Shown here piece after piece: positions 1 through 7,847 of a DNA stretch of 64,000 nucleotides; position 1 is the first letter of the stretch; every line of letters begins with the position of its first letter. The DNA is from Bacillota bacterium. GTDB lineage: Bacteria; Bacillota; Clostridia; Lachnospirales; Lachnospiraceae. The notes beneath the pieces were generated by a model that saw only the letters and a list, made by a program, of their open reading frames with translations, searched no databases and was not told where the DNA came from. The translations under genes and the position numbers were made by a program. Where the stretch lies: positions 1 to 64,000 of the forward strand of contig JAEYOQ010000057.1 in NCBI GenBank assembly GCA_023411555.1. The letters are read 5' to 3'.

Positions 1-134
1 TGTGGTTGGAGCCTTTTAATAACCATCAAGTGGTAGGAGAAATCAACCAATCCACAGTATCTTAAAATAGCATAGTCTAACCTATAGAAAAGGTAAAGAA
101 TGACTATGACAATATAATAGTAGGAGGAATGAGT

Positions 135-803
135 ATGTCAGAACATCTTATGATTAAGTCCTTATTTGATTTAAGGGAAACAATAGCGGCAGATCTTTTT
201 ACAGGTTATACCTATCCATGGGAAGTGCTTGGAAGAATAAAGGACGAGATTCTTAAAATCGGAGCAAGCTTATCACCTGAAGAATACAACAGGATAGGGG
301 AGGATGTATGGATTGCCAAATCGGCTAAGATAGCTCCTACTGCTTTTATCAATGGACCGGCCATAATCGGTAAGGATGCAGAGGTAAGACATTGTGCTTA
401 TATCCGCGGAAGCGCAATTGTCGGTGAAGGTGTTGTAGTCGGTAATTCTACAGAGCTTAAGAATGTAATATTATTCAATAAAGTTCAGGTACCTCATTAT
501 AATTATGTGGGAGATTCGATTCTTGGTTATAAGGCTCATATGGGAGCCGGATCTATCACCTCCAATGTAAAATCCGATAAGAGTCTGGTGGTAGTGAATG
601 CCGGAGAGCTGAGAATAGAAACCGGTCTGAAGAAGTTCGGTGCAATCCTTGGGGATTATGTGGAGGTAGGCTGCAACAGTGTACTAAATCCCGGTACCGT
701 AATCGGACGAAATGCCAATGTCTATCCTCTTTCCATGGTACGTGGATGTGTACCAGAGGCTTCCATCTATAAAAAAGCCGGAGAGATTGTTGAAAAATAC
801 TAG
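135..803 (+). CDS. Left-handed beta-helix (hexapeptide repeat) protein, putative acyl/nucleotidyltransferase
   Basis: The 222-residue protein resembles the C-terminal half of GlmU/UDP-sugar pyrophosphorylase-like LbH proteins. A helical N-terminus (about residues 1-55) is followed by hexapeptide turns such as IAPTAF, VGEGVVVG and IGRNANV. It carries no recognisable Rossmann nucleotidyltransferase domain, so the donor and substrate cannot be read from the sequence. An earlier ATG lies at 129, but AGGAGG at 122-127 fits the ATG at 135 (7-nt spacer). It appears monocistronic and is followed by a strong stem-loop. The family is often annotated UDP-N-acetylglucosamine pyrophosphorylase in Clostridia; that specific activity is not supported by anything visible here. 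Confidence 0.8.
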   Translation: MSEHLMIKSLFDLRETIAADLFTGYTYPWEVLGRIKDEILKIGASLSPEEYNRIGEDVWIAKSAKIAPTAFINGPAIIGKDAEVRHCAYIRGSAIVGEGVVVGNSTELKNVILFNKVQVPHYNYVGDSILGYKAHMGAGSITSNVKSDKSLVVVNAGELRIETGLKKFGAILGDYVEVGCNSVLNPGTVIGRNANVYPLSMVRGCVPEASIYKKAGEIVEKY

Positions 804-928
804 CGAGGATGAGATATAGTTGGAAATATGCTACAGTCGTGTTCTGCAAGAATTTAGCCATGGTGTTAGTAGGCAGGAAACAAAAGCAGGTAAAGAGTAC
901 TACATCTCACTTAGGCAGAGCACCTTAT

Positions 929-990
929 AAAGTTCCAATACGATATGTTTAGATAAGAAAGCTTCTCTATCCTATCGTGTTGGAACTTTT
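929..990 (+). terminator. Long stem-loop after the hexapeptide gene
   Basis: Arms 929-945 and 973-989 pair over 17 bp with one G-U wobble and a 27-nt loop, ending in a short T run. It lies about 125 bp after the upstream stop codon. The rest of 804-1115 shows no convincing gene. Confidence 0.55.
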
Positions 991-1115
991 GCATGGCTTA
1001 ACTGTTATAAAAATATGAAAAAGGTGTAGACTTATTTAGCTTTTTATGCGAAAATATGATACGTAAACAAGATAAAATTTTAACAAGGATTTACAATGGT
1101 ATGTTAAAGTTTCTC

Positions 1116-1143
1116 TTGACTAATGAAAGCATTGTATTCTAAT
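1116..1143 (+). promoter_or_regulatory. Promoter of the NifU-like/GGGtGRT operon
   Basis: TTGACT at 1116-1121 and TCTAAT at 1138-1143 are separated by 16 bp. The predicted transcript starts near 1150, immediately before a hairpin. Confidence 0.5.
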
Positions 1144-1151
1144 ACATAATT

Positions 1152-1180
1152 AACGAAAAGCAGGCAAGGGGCTTTTCGTT
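1152..1180 (+). promoter_or_regulatory. Hairpin at the predicted 5' end of the mRNA
   Basis: A perfect 10-bp stem (1152-1161 with 1171-1180) and a 9-nt loop sit at the inferred transcript start, about 50 nt before the ATG. Such 5' hairpins often protect mRNA from decay; no T-run follows in the correct place for a terminator. Confidence 0.45.
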
Positions 1181-1230
1181 AGGTAAGAAGTGAAATGCGA
1201 TACTATGTATATTGAAAGGAGTTTCAAAAC

Positions 1231-1923
1231 ATGATTTATTCACATGAAGTTCAATTGATGTGTCCAGTAACCCAGGGTGTTCATCATGGAGCAGCACCAA
1301 TTCCGGAAGAAGCAAAATGGGTAAAGGCGAAGGAAATCAAAGACATCTCCGGCTTAACTCATGGCGTGGGCTGGTGCGCACCTCAGCAGGGTACCTGTAA
1401 ATTAACTCTTAACGTAAAGGACGGTATTATTCAAGAAGCTTTAGTAGAGACAATCGGTTGCTCCGGTATGACTCATTCTGCTGCTATGGCATCCGAAATT
1501 TTACCCGGATTGACTATCTTAGAGGCTTTAAATACTGACTTAGTATGTGACGCGATCAATACAGCAATGAGAGAGTTATTCTTACAGATCGTATATGGTA
1601 GAACTCAGAGTGCTTTCTCCGAGGACGGGCTTCCGATCGGTGCAGGTCTTGAAGATTTAGGTAAGGGCCTTAGAAGTATGGTTGGTACTATGTATGGTAC
1701 TCTAGCTAAGGGACCTCGTTATCTTGAGATGACTGACGGTTATGTAACTGGCATAGCTTTGGATGAGAACAATGAGATTATCGGTTATCAGTTCGTTAAC
1801 TTTGGTAAGATGATGGATTTCATCAAAAAGGGTGACGATGCGAATACTGCATTAGAGAAATCCAAGGGTCAGTATGGCCGTGTTGCCGATGCTGTAAAGA
1901 TCATCGACCCGAGACACGAATAG
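1231..1923 (+). CDS. NifU-like iron-sulfur cluster assembly scaffold protein
   Basis: The 230-residue protein has a NifU/IscU-N type core: a GTC Cys at 56, GCSGMTHSAAMAS with Cys77, and VCDAI with Cys106, the three positions that correspond to cluster-ligand cysteines in IscU. Extra cysteines at 11 and 49 and a C-terminal extension of about 80 residues (145-230) separate it from housekeeping IscU. It lies 19 bp upstream of a GGGtGRT gene, a pairing that I recognise from many Clostridia. Codon choice is rich in GGT, AAC and ATC, as in highly expressed genes. A role in building or carrying an Fe-S cluster for the partner is inference. Confidence 0.8.
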   Translation: MIYSHEVQLMCPVTQGVHHGAAPIPEEAKWVKAKEIKDISGLTHGVGWCAPQQGTCKLTLNVKDGIIQEALVETIGCSGMTHSAAMASEILPGLTILEALNTDLVCDAINTAMRELFLQIVYGRTQSAFSEDGLPIGAGLEDLGKGLRSMVGTMYGTLAKGPRYLEMTDGYVTGIALDENNEIIGYQFVNFGKMMDFIKKGDDANTALEKSKGQYGRVADAVKIIDPRHE

Positions 1924-1942
1924 GAAAAGGAGGATACATACA

Positions 1943-2953
1943 ATGGCTTTATTTGAATCATATGATAGAAGAATCAATCAAATCAACGCTGCATTAAACA
2001 GCTACGGCATTGCTTCCATCGAAGAAGCTGAGAAGATCACTAAAGATGCTGGACTTGATGTTTACAATATGGTTAAGGGTATTCAGCCCATTTGTTTTGA
2101 AAACGCTTGCTGGGCATATATCGTAGGTGCAGCAATCGCAATCAAAAAAGGCTCAAGAAAAGCAGCGGATGCCGCTGCAGCAATCGGCGAAGGCTTACAG
2201 TCTTTCTGTATCCCCGGCTCCGTTGCAGATCAGAGAAAAGTTGGCTTAGGTCATGGTAACCTTGGTAAGATGTTACTGGAAGAGACAACCGAGTGCTTCT
2301 GCTTCTTAGCAGGACATGAGTCCTTTGCAGCTGCAGAGGGTGCTATCGGTATCGCTCAGTCCGCTAACAAGGTTAGACAAAAGCCCTTAAGAGTAATCTT
2401 AAACGGTCTTGGTAAGGATGCAGCTCAGATCATCTCCCGTATCAACGGCTTTACTCATGTTGAGACTGAGATGGATTATTACACAGGAGAAGTGAAGGAA
2501 GTTTCCCGTAAAGCTTACTCCAAGGGTCTTAGAGCAGCAGTTAACTGCTATGGTGCTAACGATGTAACAGAAGGTGTTGCTATCATGCACAAGGAAGGGG
2601 TAGACGTATCCATTACCGGTAACTCTACTAACCCCACCAGATTCCAGCATCCTGTAGCAGGTACCTACAAGAAGGAATGTATTGATCTGGGTAAGAAGTA
2701 CTTCTCCGTAGCAAGCGGTGGCGGTACTGGTAGAACACTTCATCCTGATAACATGGCAGCAGGTCCTGCTTCCTATGGTATGACTGATACTATGGGTAGA
2801 ATGCACTCTGACGCTCAGTTCGCAGGCTCCTCCTCCGTACCGGCTCACGTTGAGATGATGGGCTTAATCGGTGCTGGTAACAACCCGATGGTAGGTATGA
2901 CGGTTGCTGTAGCGGTAGCGATCCAGGAAGCAGCAGACGCTGGTAAGTTCTAA
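1943..2953 (+). CDS. GGGtGRT family protein
   Basis: The 336-residue protein carries the family signature GGGTGRT at 259-265, preceded by SVAS and followed by LHPDN. Cysteines at 51, 56, 89, 118, 120 and 202 and glycine/alanine-rich helices are visible; there is no signal peptide. The family is named for this motif and has no established biochemical function that I know of. It follows the NifU-like gene after 19 bp with AGGAGG upstream, so both are probably co-translated at high level. The GGGTGRT loop could bind phosphate or a nucleotide, but this is a guess. The same strongly biased codon use suggests an abundant cytosolic protein. Confidence 0.85.
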   Translation: MALFESYDRRINQINAALNSYGIASIEEAEKITKDAGLDVYNMVKGIQPICFENACWAYIVGAAIAIKKGSRKAADAAAAIGEGLQSFCIPGSVADQRKVGLGHGNLGKMLLEETTECFCFLAGHESFAAAEGAIGIAQSANKVRQKPLRVILNGLGKDAAQIISRINGFTHVETEMDYYTGEVKEVSRKAYSKGLRAAVNCYGANDVTEGVAIMHKEGVDVSITGNSTNPTRFQHPVAGTYKKECIDLGKKYFSVASGGGTGRTLHPDNMAAGPASYGMTDTMGRMHSDAQFAGSSSVPAHVEMMGLIGAGNNPMVGMTVAVAVAIQEAADAGKF

Positions 2954-3015
2954 GAAACGATAGTAAGTTCTAAGAAAAGTAACGATTGTAAGTTCAAATA
3001 AGACACTTTATAATG

Positions 3016-3059
3016 GAGGATTACGTAGGTCGTGAAACGGCTTGCGAAATCCTCTTTTT
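3016..3059 (+). terminator. Intrinsic terminator of the GGGtGRT operon
   Basis: GAGGATT (3016-3022) pairs with AATCCTC (3048-3054), followed by TTTTTA. The rest of 3060-3280 is AT-rich and shows no gene. Confidence 0.6.
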
Positions 3060-3281
3060 ATGCAATGGGAAGATTATCCAGCAAACAAAATTACCAATCT
3101 CCAATCGTGGAGGATTCAATTAAATGAGCCTTTTTTTGCTTCAGAATTGATAGTTGTATGTCTTTTTAATATAATAGAATTAGTAATACGAAAGTGGTGA
3201 CTTTATATTTGACAATGCGATTGCCTTTTTTTATGAGATAATAAACCTTATTCCATTCAAAATAAAAAGAACAAAAGGATA

Positions 3282-3361
3282 GTGTAACTTAGTCCTCATA
3301 ACGTGCAACTTACTCCTGATTTTAACAAATTTTTTCTGACTTGTATTATAGTTCATATAAT
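3282..3361 (+). promoter_or_regulatory. Direct-repeat operator (LytTR-like) and promoter
   Basis: Two 15-bp direct repeats, 3282-3296 and 3303-3317, match at 13 of 15 positions (core AACTTASTCCT) with exact 21-bp periodicity, the geometry of LytTR-domain binding sites. A likely -10 TATAAT lies at 3356-3361 with a weak -35 (TTCTGA, 3334-3339), so the repeats sit just upstream of the -35, where an activator would bind. Confidence 0.6.
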
Positions 3362-3395
3362 AAAACAAATAAAAAAGAAGTAGGGGGAAGAGAAA

Positions 3396-4376
3396 ATGAC
3401 TAGGATGGAAGTAAATAGCAAAAAGAAAAAAGTAAAGAAAGTTGTAACAACAGTAGTAATTGCGCTTTTGATATTTATTGCTTTGGGGAGTGCAATCGGG
3501 AGTTTTATCGTAGGTAAAATGGTAAGAGATGGTGTGTTATATCAGAACAAAGATAAAGATACAAAAGATAACAGTTTCAAACAAATGGAGATTTGGGGAT
3601 ACGATTATAGCAAATTCTTAAAGGAACATAAAGGAACAGACTTCAATGTTAGAGGAAAAGACGGAGTAAACATTCATGGCACATATTATATGGCACATGA
3701 AGCAAATGACAGATATGCTATTATCGCACATGGTGCAGGAGGAGAAAGAAACAGCGTACTTCCTATTGTTGAGATATTCTTAAGTAACAATATTAATGCA
3801 GTTACATATGATCAACGTGGATCGGGCGATAGTGAAGATCCGTGTGTAACATTTGGTATCAAAGAAAAGAGTGATGTTGAGTGCCTTGTAGATTATGTAA
3901 AAAAAGAGTTGTATGCGAAAGAAGTTTATGTACTTGGTCAGTCTATGGGTGGCGCAACAGTAGCTTTATATGCGGCAACAGAGCATGCAAAGGAAAATGT
4001 TGATGCAATTATTCTTGATTCACCTGTTCCTGGTATGGAATTAACACTTAAATATATGTTTATAGAAAATTACGAAATGGATGAAATTTCTGCAGAGTAC
4101 TTCATTGGTTGTGGAAGCTTATACAGTAAGATTTTCGACAAGATGAGTTTCAAGGAAGGCGATACAATTGAGAAGATGAAGGATAATAACTGCAAGACAC
4201 TGGTAATTCTTTCAGAGCAGGATGAAGTGTGTTTACCATCTGACGTAGAATATCTTTATTATAATATAGCAAGTGATGAAAAAGAACTTGTACGTTTTGA
4301 TATTCCTCATATTGAAGGAAGCATAAGTCATGCAGAAGAATATGAATCAGCAATAATGAATTTTATCAATAAATAA
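3396..4376 (+). CDS. Membrane-anchored alpha/beta hydrolase
   Basis: The 326-residue protein starts with a basic stretch and one membrane helix (about residues 15-40), so the hydrolase domain is probably extracytoplasmic. The alpha/beta-hydrolase fold shows the oxyanion-type HGAGGE, YDQRGSGDS and the nucleophile elbow GQSMGG with Ser183. Likely partners are Asp276 (SEQDEVC) and His312 (SHAEEY). The family covers esterases, lipases and acyl-peptidases; the substrate is unknown. It is followed after 19 bp by a LytTR regulator and a DUF3021 protein and sits behind a LytTR-like direct repeat, so it may be the effector gene of that regulatory unit. Confidence 0.82.
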   Translation: MTRMEVNSKKKKVKKVVTTVVIALLIFIALGSAIGSFIVGKMVRDGVLYQNKDKDTKDNSFKQMEIWGYDYSKFLKEHKGTDFNVRGKDGVNIHGTYYMAHEANDRYAIIAHGAGGERNSVLPIVEIFLSNNINAVTYDQRGSGDSEDPCVTFGIKEKSDVECLVDYVKKELYAKEVYVLGQSMGGATVALYAATEHAKENVDAIILDSPVPGMELTLKYMFIENYEMDEISAEYFIGCGSLYSKIFDKMSFKEGDTIEKMKDNNCKTLVILSEQDEVCLPSDVEYLYYNIASDEKELVRFDIPHIEGSISHAEEYESAIMNFINK

Positions 4377-4395
4377 ATACTGTAACGGAGTAAAA

Positions 4396-4845
4396 ATGAT
4401 AAAGCTTAATCTGTATAAACAAAGCGAAGATAAGGAAGAGCATGTTGATATATATTATTCAAAAATGAATCCTTCGATAAAGAAGGTAATAAACTTTTTT
4501 AATCATGAGCAGCGAATCCTATGGGGAAAATTTGATGATGAAACTGTAAGTATACCAATAATCAAAATATATTATATTGAAAGTGTTGATAGGAAAACAT
4601 TTGCCTATATGAAAGATAATGTTCTGGAAATCGATAATACACTTATTGAGTTGGAAGATATGCTAACCGACTATGGTTTTGTACGAGTGAGCAAATCCTA
4701 TATTGTCAATATATATAAAATTATTAAATTGAAGCCCGAAGTAAATATGAAAATATGTGCAACCTTTGAGAATGGTGAGAAGATTTATATTAATCGAAGC
4801 TACAAAAAGAGTTTTAATGATTATCTTATTAAGATGAAACGTTAA
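4396..4845 (+). CDS. LytTR family DNA-binding regulator
   Basis: The 149-residue protein has no receiver domain. Its C-terminal two thirds (about 50-149) form a LytTR DNA-binding domain, with IYYIESVDRKTFAY, the FVRVSKSYIVNI segment and INRSYKKSF typical of the fold. LytTR proteins of this size are usually encoded with a small membrane partner, here the DUF3021 gene 32 bp downstream. In such two-gene systems the membrane protein generally restrains the regulator and the operon is self-activated; that is family knowledge, applied here by analogy. The direct repeats at 3282-3317 are the obvious candidate target. Confidence 0.85.
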   Translation: MIKLNLYKQSEDKEEHVDIYYSKMNPSIKKVINFFNHEQRILWGKFDDETVSIPIIKIYYIESVDRKTFAYMKDNVLEIDNTLIELEDMLTDYGFVRVSKSYIVNIYKIIKLKPEVNMKICATFENGEKIYINRSYKKSFNDYLIKMKR

Positions 4846-4877
4846 AAAGATGAAAGGTAAAAAGAAGGTATCGTCAA

Positions 4878-5291
4878 ATGAAAGCTAAATTGAAAGAACT
4901 TGGAATAATGATAGGATGTGCATATACTTGCATATCGATAGGGGGTGCCATTGTCAATATTATTGTTGGAACCGAGACCAATAATGTAAATGTGCTGATA
5001 ATGTTCTGGTTTGTAACAATATCCTGCAGTGTGCTTTCACTGTATAAGTTCATCAGCAATTTCAGTCCGCTGCTGGTAATTATTTTTCAATATATTATTA
5101 CCATTGTGCTGGTAATGGGAACCGCTACGGTAATAAATATATTCAGCCCCCTATCACCTGGAGGATTTAAGAGTTATTTTTTGAGTTTTACAATCCCGTA
5201 TATAATTCTTGTTCCAGCTTATTATGTCGATATATTCAGAAGTACCAAAAAGCAGAATGAAATATTAAAAGAAATACAGAAAACAATGTAG
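4878..5291 (+). CDS. DUF3021 family four-helix membrane protein
   Basis: The 137-residue protein has four predicted membrane helices (about 7-28, 36-58, 66-90 and 100-122) and a short charged C-terminal tail, the architecture of DUF3021 proteins encoded next to LytTR regulators. It is probably an inner-membrane modulator of the LytTR protein encoded just upstream. The gene is the last of the 3396-5291 operon. No signal-binding motif is visible. Confidence in the family is good; the anti-activator role is inferred from related LytTR regulatory systems. Confidence 0.75.
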   Translation: MKAKLKELGIMIGCAYTCISIGGAIVNIIVGTETNNVNVLIMFWFVTISCSVLSLYKFISNFSPLLVIIFQYIITIVLVMGTATVINIFSPLSPGGFKSYFLSFTIPYIILVPAYYVDIFRSTKKQNEILKEIQKTM

Positions 5292-5491
5292 AAAATATGT
5301 ATGAAATAGAATTGCTTGTGCTAAGATCGTGCACACCACTAACATTAGAGCCAGAACCGACTTCAGAAGAAGGTGTATAAGCGCCACATTTATATTGGGT
5401 GGTATGATTGCTTCTGTGCAATCATTGCCATTATCCTCCAGTGTATCTGCCGAATATTCATGCTATAATGGCACCCGGAGGAGATGAGAAT

Positions 5492-6574
5492 ATGAGAAAA
5501 AAGAAGAGAACAGGTATTTTAGTCACGTTTCTATTAGCTTTTATATTAATTGCATGTACGCAGGATACATCCAATAATAATTCAAAGAATGACACTGTAA
5601 TCGTGACCGAAATACCGACCACCACTATGCCGCCAGCCGAAACGATAACAGGTTCGTCCGAAATCATTACACCGACGGCTGCACTAACCCAGGAGCCTGT
5701 TGAAGATGACAGCTCCAAGTCAGTCTTCGAATATCACGATAATACATTCGAATATGACGGTAATACATATGATATTATTGAAGTAGACGGCGGAAGTCTA
5801 TCGGGTGAAAGACAGCCTAAGGTTGCAGTTGATATTGGATTTGGCGATAGAGAATACTGGGCTTTAACAAACGATTATGGCCAATTGGTATATGTAATAG
5901 CAGATAAGATCATTCTTCAGGATGACAGTTCGGAACCAGTCAATTCGAATGGAAGATACTATGCAGATGAAGCTAAGGTTCCCGGTGTGGAACGGAAAGA
6001 TCTAGATGAAGGTCATGTTATAGCAGATTCTTTGGGTGGAGTATCCAATGCTTATAATATCACACCCCAGAACAGCACCCTAAACAGGCATGGCAATCAG
6101 GCTTACATGGAGAAGGTGATACGGGATGCCGGAGGGGCTGAAGAATTTGTCGCAACAATTACTTATCCTGATACCGATACACAGATCCCATCTAGGTACA
6201 GATATGAATATGTGCTGAAAGGGAATAAGATAGTTGATGAATTTGACAATGTAGATCCAGATGAAGTCAACGCATCCATAACACAGGCACCTACAAAGGC
6301 TCCTACAGAGGAAGCAACAATGGCACCAACAAAGGAATCAACAAAAGCAGTAACAAAGGAATCATCAAAAGAATCAACAAAAGCACCTAGTAAGAATGAT
6401 AATAAGAATGCAGGTAAAGAGAAAAATGATCTCTCGAAGGTTGATACTAACGGTAATGGCAAGGTGACGATAGCGGAAGCGAAAGCTGCCGGATATAAAA
6501 TGCCGATTTATTCAGACCATTGGTTATATCAATATATGGATGACCGAGACGGTGATGGAATGGTTGGAGAATAA
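5492..6574 (+). CDS. Secreted lipoprotein with DNA/RNA non-specific endonuclease domain
   Basis: An upstream in-frame start at 5408 exists, but the ATG at 5492 has a good GGAGGA site and begins a lipoprotein signal (LIAC, lipidated Cys22). In the 360-residue product a Thr/Pro/Ser-rich spacer precedes an Endonuclease NS_2-like domain (about 85-250) with DEGHVIADSLGG (catalytic His175) and NITPQNSTLN (metal-binding Asn region). A second linker of repeated APT/KEST units (265-300) leads to an EF-hand-like DTNGNGKVTIAEA and a terminal DRDGDGMVGE that resembles the Excalibur motif but lacks its cysteine. It is likely a surface calcium- or metal-dependent nuclease for nutrient DNA or competition. 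No immunity gene is evident next to it. Confidence 0.8.
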   Translation: MRKKKRTGILVTFLLAFILIACTQDTSNNNSKNDTVIVTEIPTTTMPPAETITGSSEIITPTAALTQEPVEDDSSKSVFEYHDNTFEYDGNTYDIIEVDGGSLSGERQPKVAVDIGFGDREYWALTNDYGQLVYVIADKIILQDDSSEPVNSNGRYYADEAKVPGVERKDLDEGHVIADSLGGVSNAYNITPQNSTLNRHGNQAYMEKVIRDAGGAEEFVATITYPDTDTQIPSRYRYEYVLKGNKIVDEFDNVDPDEVNASITQAPTKAPTEEATMAPTKESTKAVTKESSKESTKAPSKNDNKNAGKEKNDLSKVDTNGNGKVTIAEAKAAGYKMPIYSDHWLYQYMDDRDGDGMVGE

Positions 6575-6598
6575 TGATTAGAATTTAATATCATGTAG

Positions 6599-6628
6599 AA
6601 AAGCATAGTCAATCAGCTATGCTTTTTA
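6599..6628 (+). terminator. Intrinsic terminator after the nuclease gene
   Basis: A 10-bp stem (6599-6608 with 6617-6626) and an 8-nt loop end in a T-rich tract. Confidence 0.75.
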
Positions 6629-6682
6629 TTTGCAGAAATTTATAGGCCCTGATAAACGAAAAGGACCCATGCAGGTGGATAT

Positions 6683-6711
6683 TTGACAAATTGATCCAAG
6701 TATGGTAAAAT
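6683..6711 (+). promoter_or_regulatory. Promoter of the membrane XRE regulator
   Basis: TTGACA at 6683-6688 and TAAAAT at 6706-6711 with a 17-bp spacer. The implied leader is about 130 nt. Confidence 0.65.
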
Positions 6712-6852
6712 CCTCCAACCTGATGTGTCGTAGAAATGTAAAGGCTTTTGCGTATTTGCAACTTGAAGTTAACAAAGTGTATTTCATGAGAGATAGAAGA
6801 TAACATCGTGATTTGATAATATCTGTATATCAAATTACAGGAGGAGTTAATC

Positions 6853-7632
6853 ATGAATTTTGGAGAAAAAATATTTAAGCTGAGGAAGGAAAAAGGACTG
6901 TCACAAGAAGCACTGGCTGAACAGCTAGGAACAACCAGGCAGGCAATTAGTAAGTGGGAGAATAATCAAGGATTTCCAGAAACAGAGAAGCTTTTACAAT
7001 TATCCAATATTTTTGAAGTATCAACTGATTTTTTATTAAAAGATGATAGTCTAGTAAAGGGGACAAATGAAAAGGGATATTATGTAAGCAAGGAACTGGC
7101 AAGAGGATATCTTAGTAATATGAAAAGAGTAAACAAATATCTAAGCTTGGGTTATCTGTTTTGGGCATTAGGGGGTATTCCCTATGTTATGTTCCAGGCT
7201 AATACAAGTTGGAGAGTTTTAGGAATCTTAGGATGTGTTGCCTTGGGGATTGGTGTGATGATATTGGGGATGTTTGCAGAGCAAGAAGACTATAAAATAA
7301 TGAGAGAAGAACCCTTGCTATTTGATTATGAATTTATGAAAGAACTAATAAATGAGTATCGATCAGTCAAGAAAAAATATCAAGTGGTTGCTATTCCCTG
7401 TACCATTTTAATGGTGGTTGCTATCCTTATTATTGGTATTACTGTGAAAGGACATATCGAATGGACGGAATATCATTCATTTGTCTTTCTGGGCTTAGCA
7501 CTAGGAGTGTTTGGTTTTACCCAATTTATTGGCACGATAGGAGCCTATGAGATGTTGGTAAAAAATGACAAGCATCATGACTGTTTATCGCTTAAGCTAA
7601 AGAAGAAAATTAAGAATAAAATTGAGAATTAA
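6853..7632 (+). CDS. XRE-family regulator with C-terminal membrane domain
   Basis: Residues 5-65 form a Cro/C1 helix-turn-helix (LSQEALAEQLGTTRQAISKWEN). After a linker, four membrane helices follow (about 97-115, 122-142, 178-198 and 210-232), so the DNA-binding domain is tethered to the membrane. This arrangement is common in Firmicutes for regulators that sense membrane or cell-wall state; the signal here is unknown. AGGAGG precedes the ATG. It has its own promoter and is followed by an unrelated L,D-transpeptidase gene. 7633-7847 holds no recognisable gene. Confidence 0.82.
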   Translation: MNFGEKIFKLRKEKGLSQEALAEQLGTTRQAISKWENNQGFPETEKLLQLSNIFEVSTDFLLKDDSLVKGTNEKGYYVSKELARGYLSNMKRVNKYLSLGYLFWALGGIPYVMFQANTSWRVLGILGCVALGIGVMILGMFAEQEDYKIMREEPLLFDYEFMKELINEYRSVKKKYQVVAIPCTILMVVAILIIGITVKGHIEWTEYHSFVFLGLALGVFGFTQFIGTIGAYEMLVKNDKHHDCLSLKLKKKIKNKIEN

Positions 7633-7847
7633 AATAGGAAAGAAATCATAGCCTCGTTTTCTCTCGACTTATTCCATATTTTGTGCTAGACTTTTACTCA
7701 TAATCTTTATCCATAGGTTTCCTGCTGACTAGACGATAATTATCATCAATGAATTATATCGGATTCCTGTGCTACTATACAGCGGCAGTTGTTAAGAAGT
7801 GTTGATACGGGCAATACTTGACGTAAAGCGTTGATTGGAGGTCTGGA

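Noticed and set aside
1..56. TGTGGTTGG/CCAATCCACA hairpin at the window edge
   Set aside because: It may be part of a cut feature, but the bases before position 1 are not available.
556..861. Long minus-strand frames opposite the hexapeptide gene and other genes
   Set aside because: They lie fully antisense to strong genes, lack ribosome sites and have atypical composition.
5464..5469. TATAAT just before the nuclease gene as a promoter
   Set aside because: It would start transcription within a few bases of the ribosome site and there is no matching -35; the promoter is probably farther upstream.
5292..5491. A secreted-protein remnant (GGMIASVQSLPLSSSVSA) before the nuclease gene
   Set aside because: The frame has no start or ribosome site and ends in 30 codons; chance similarity to a signal peptide is possible.
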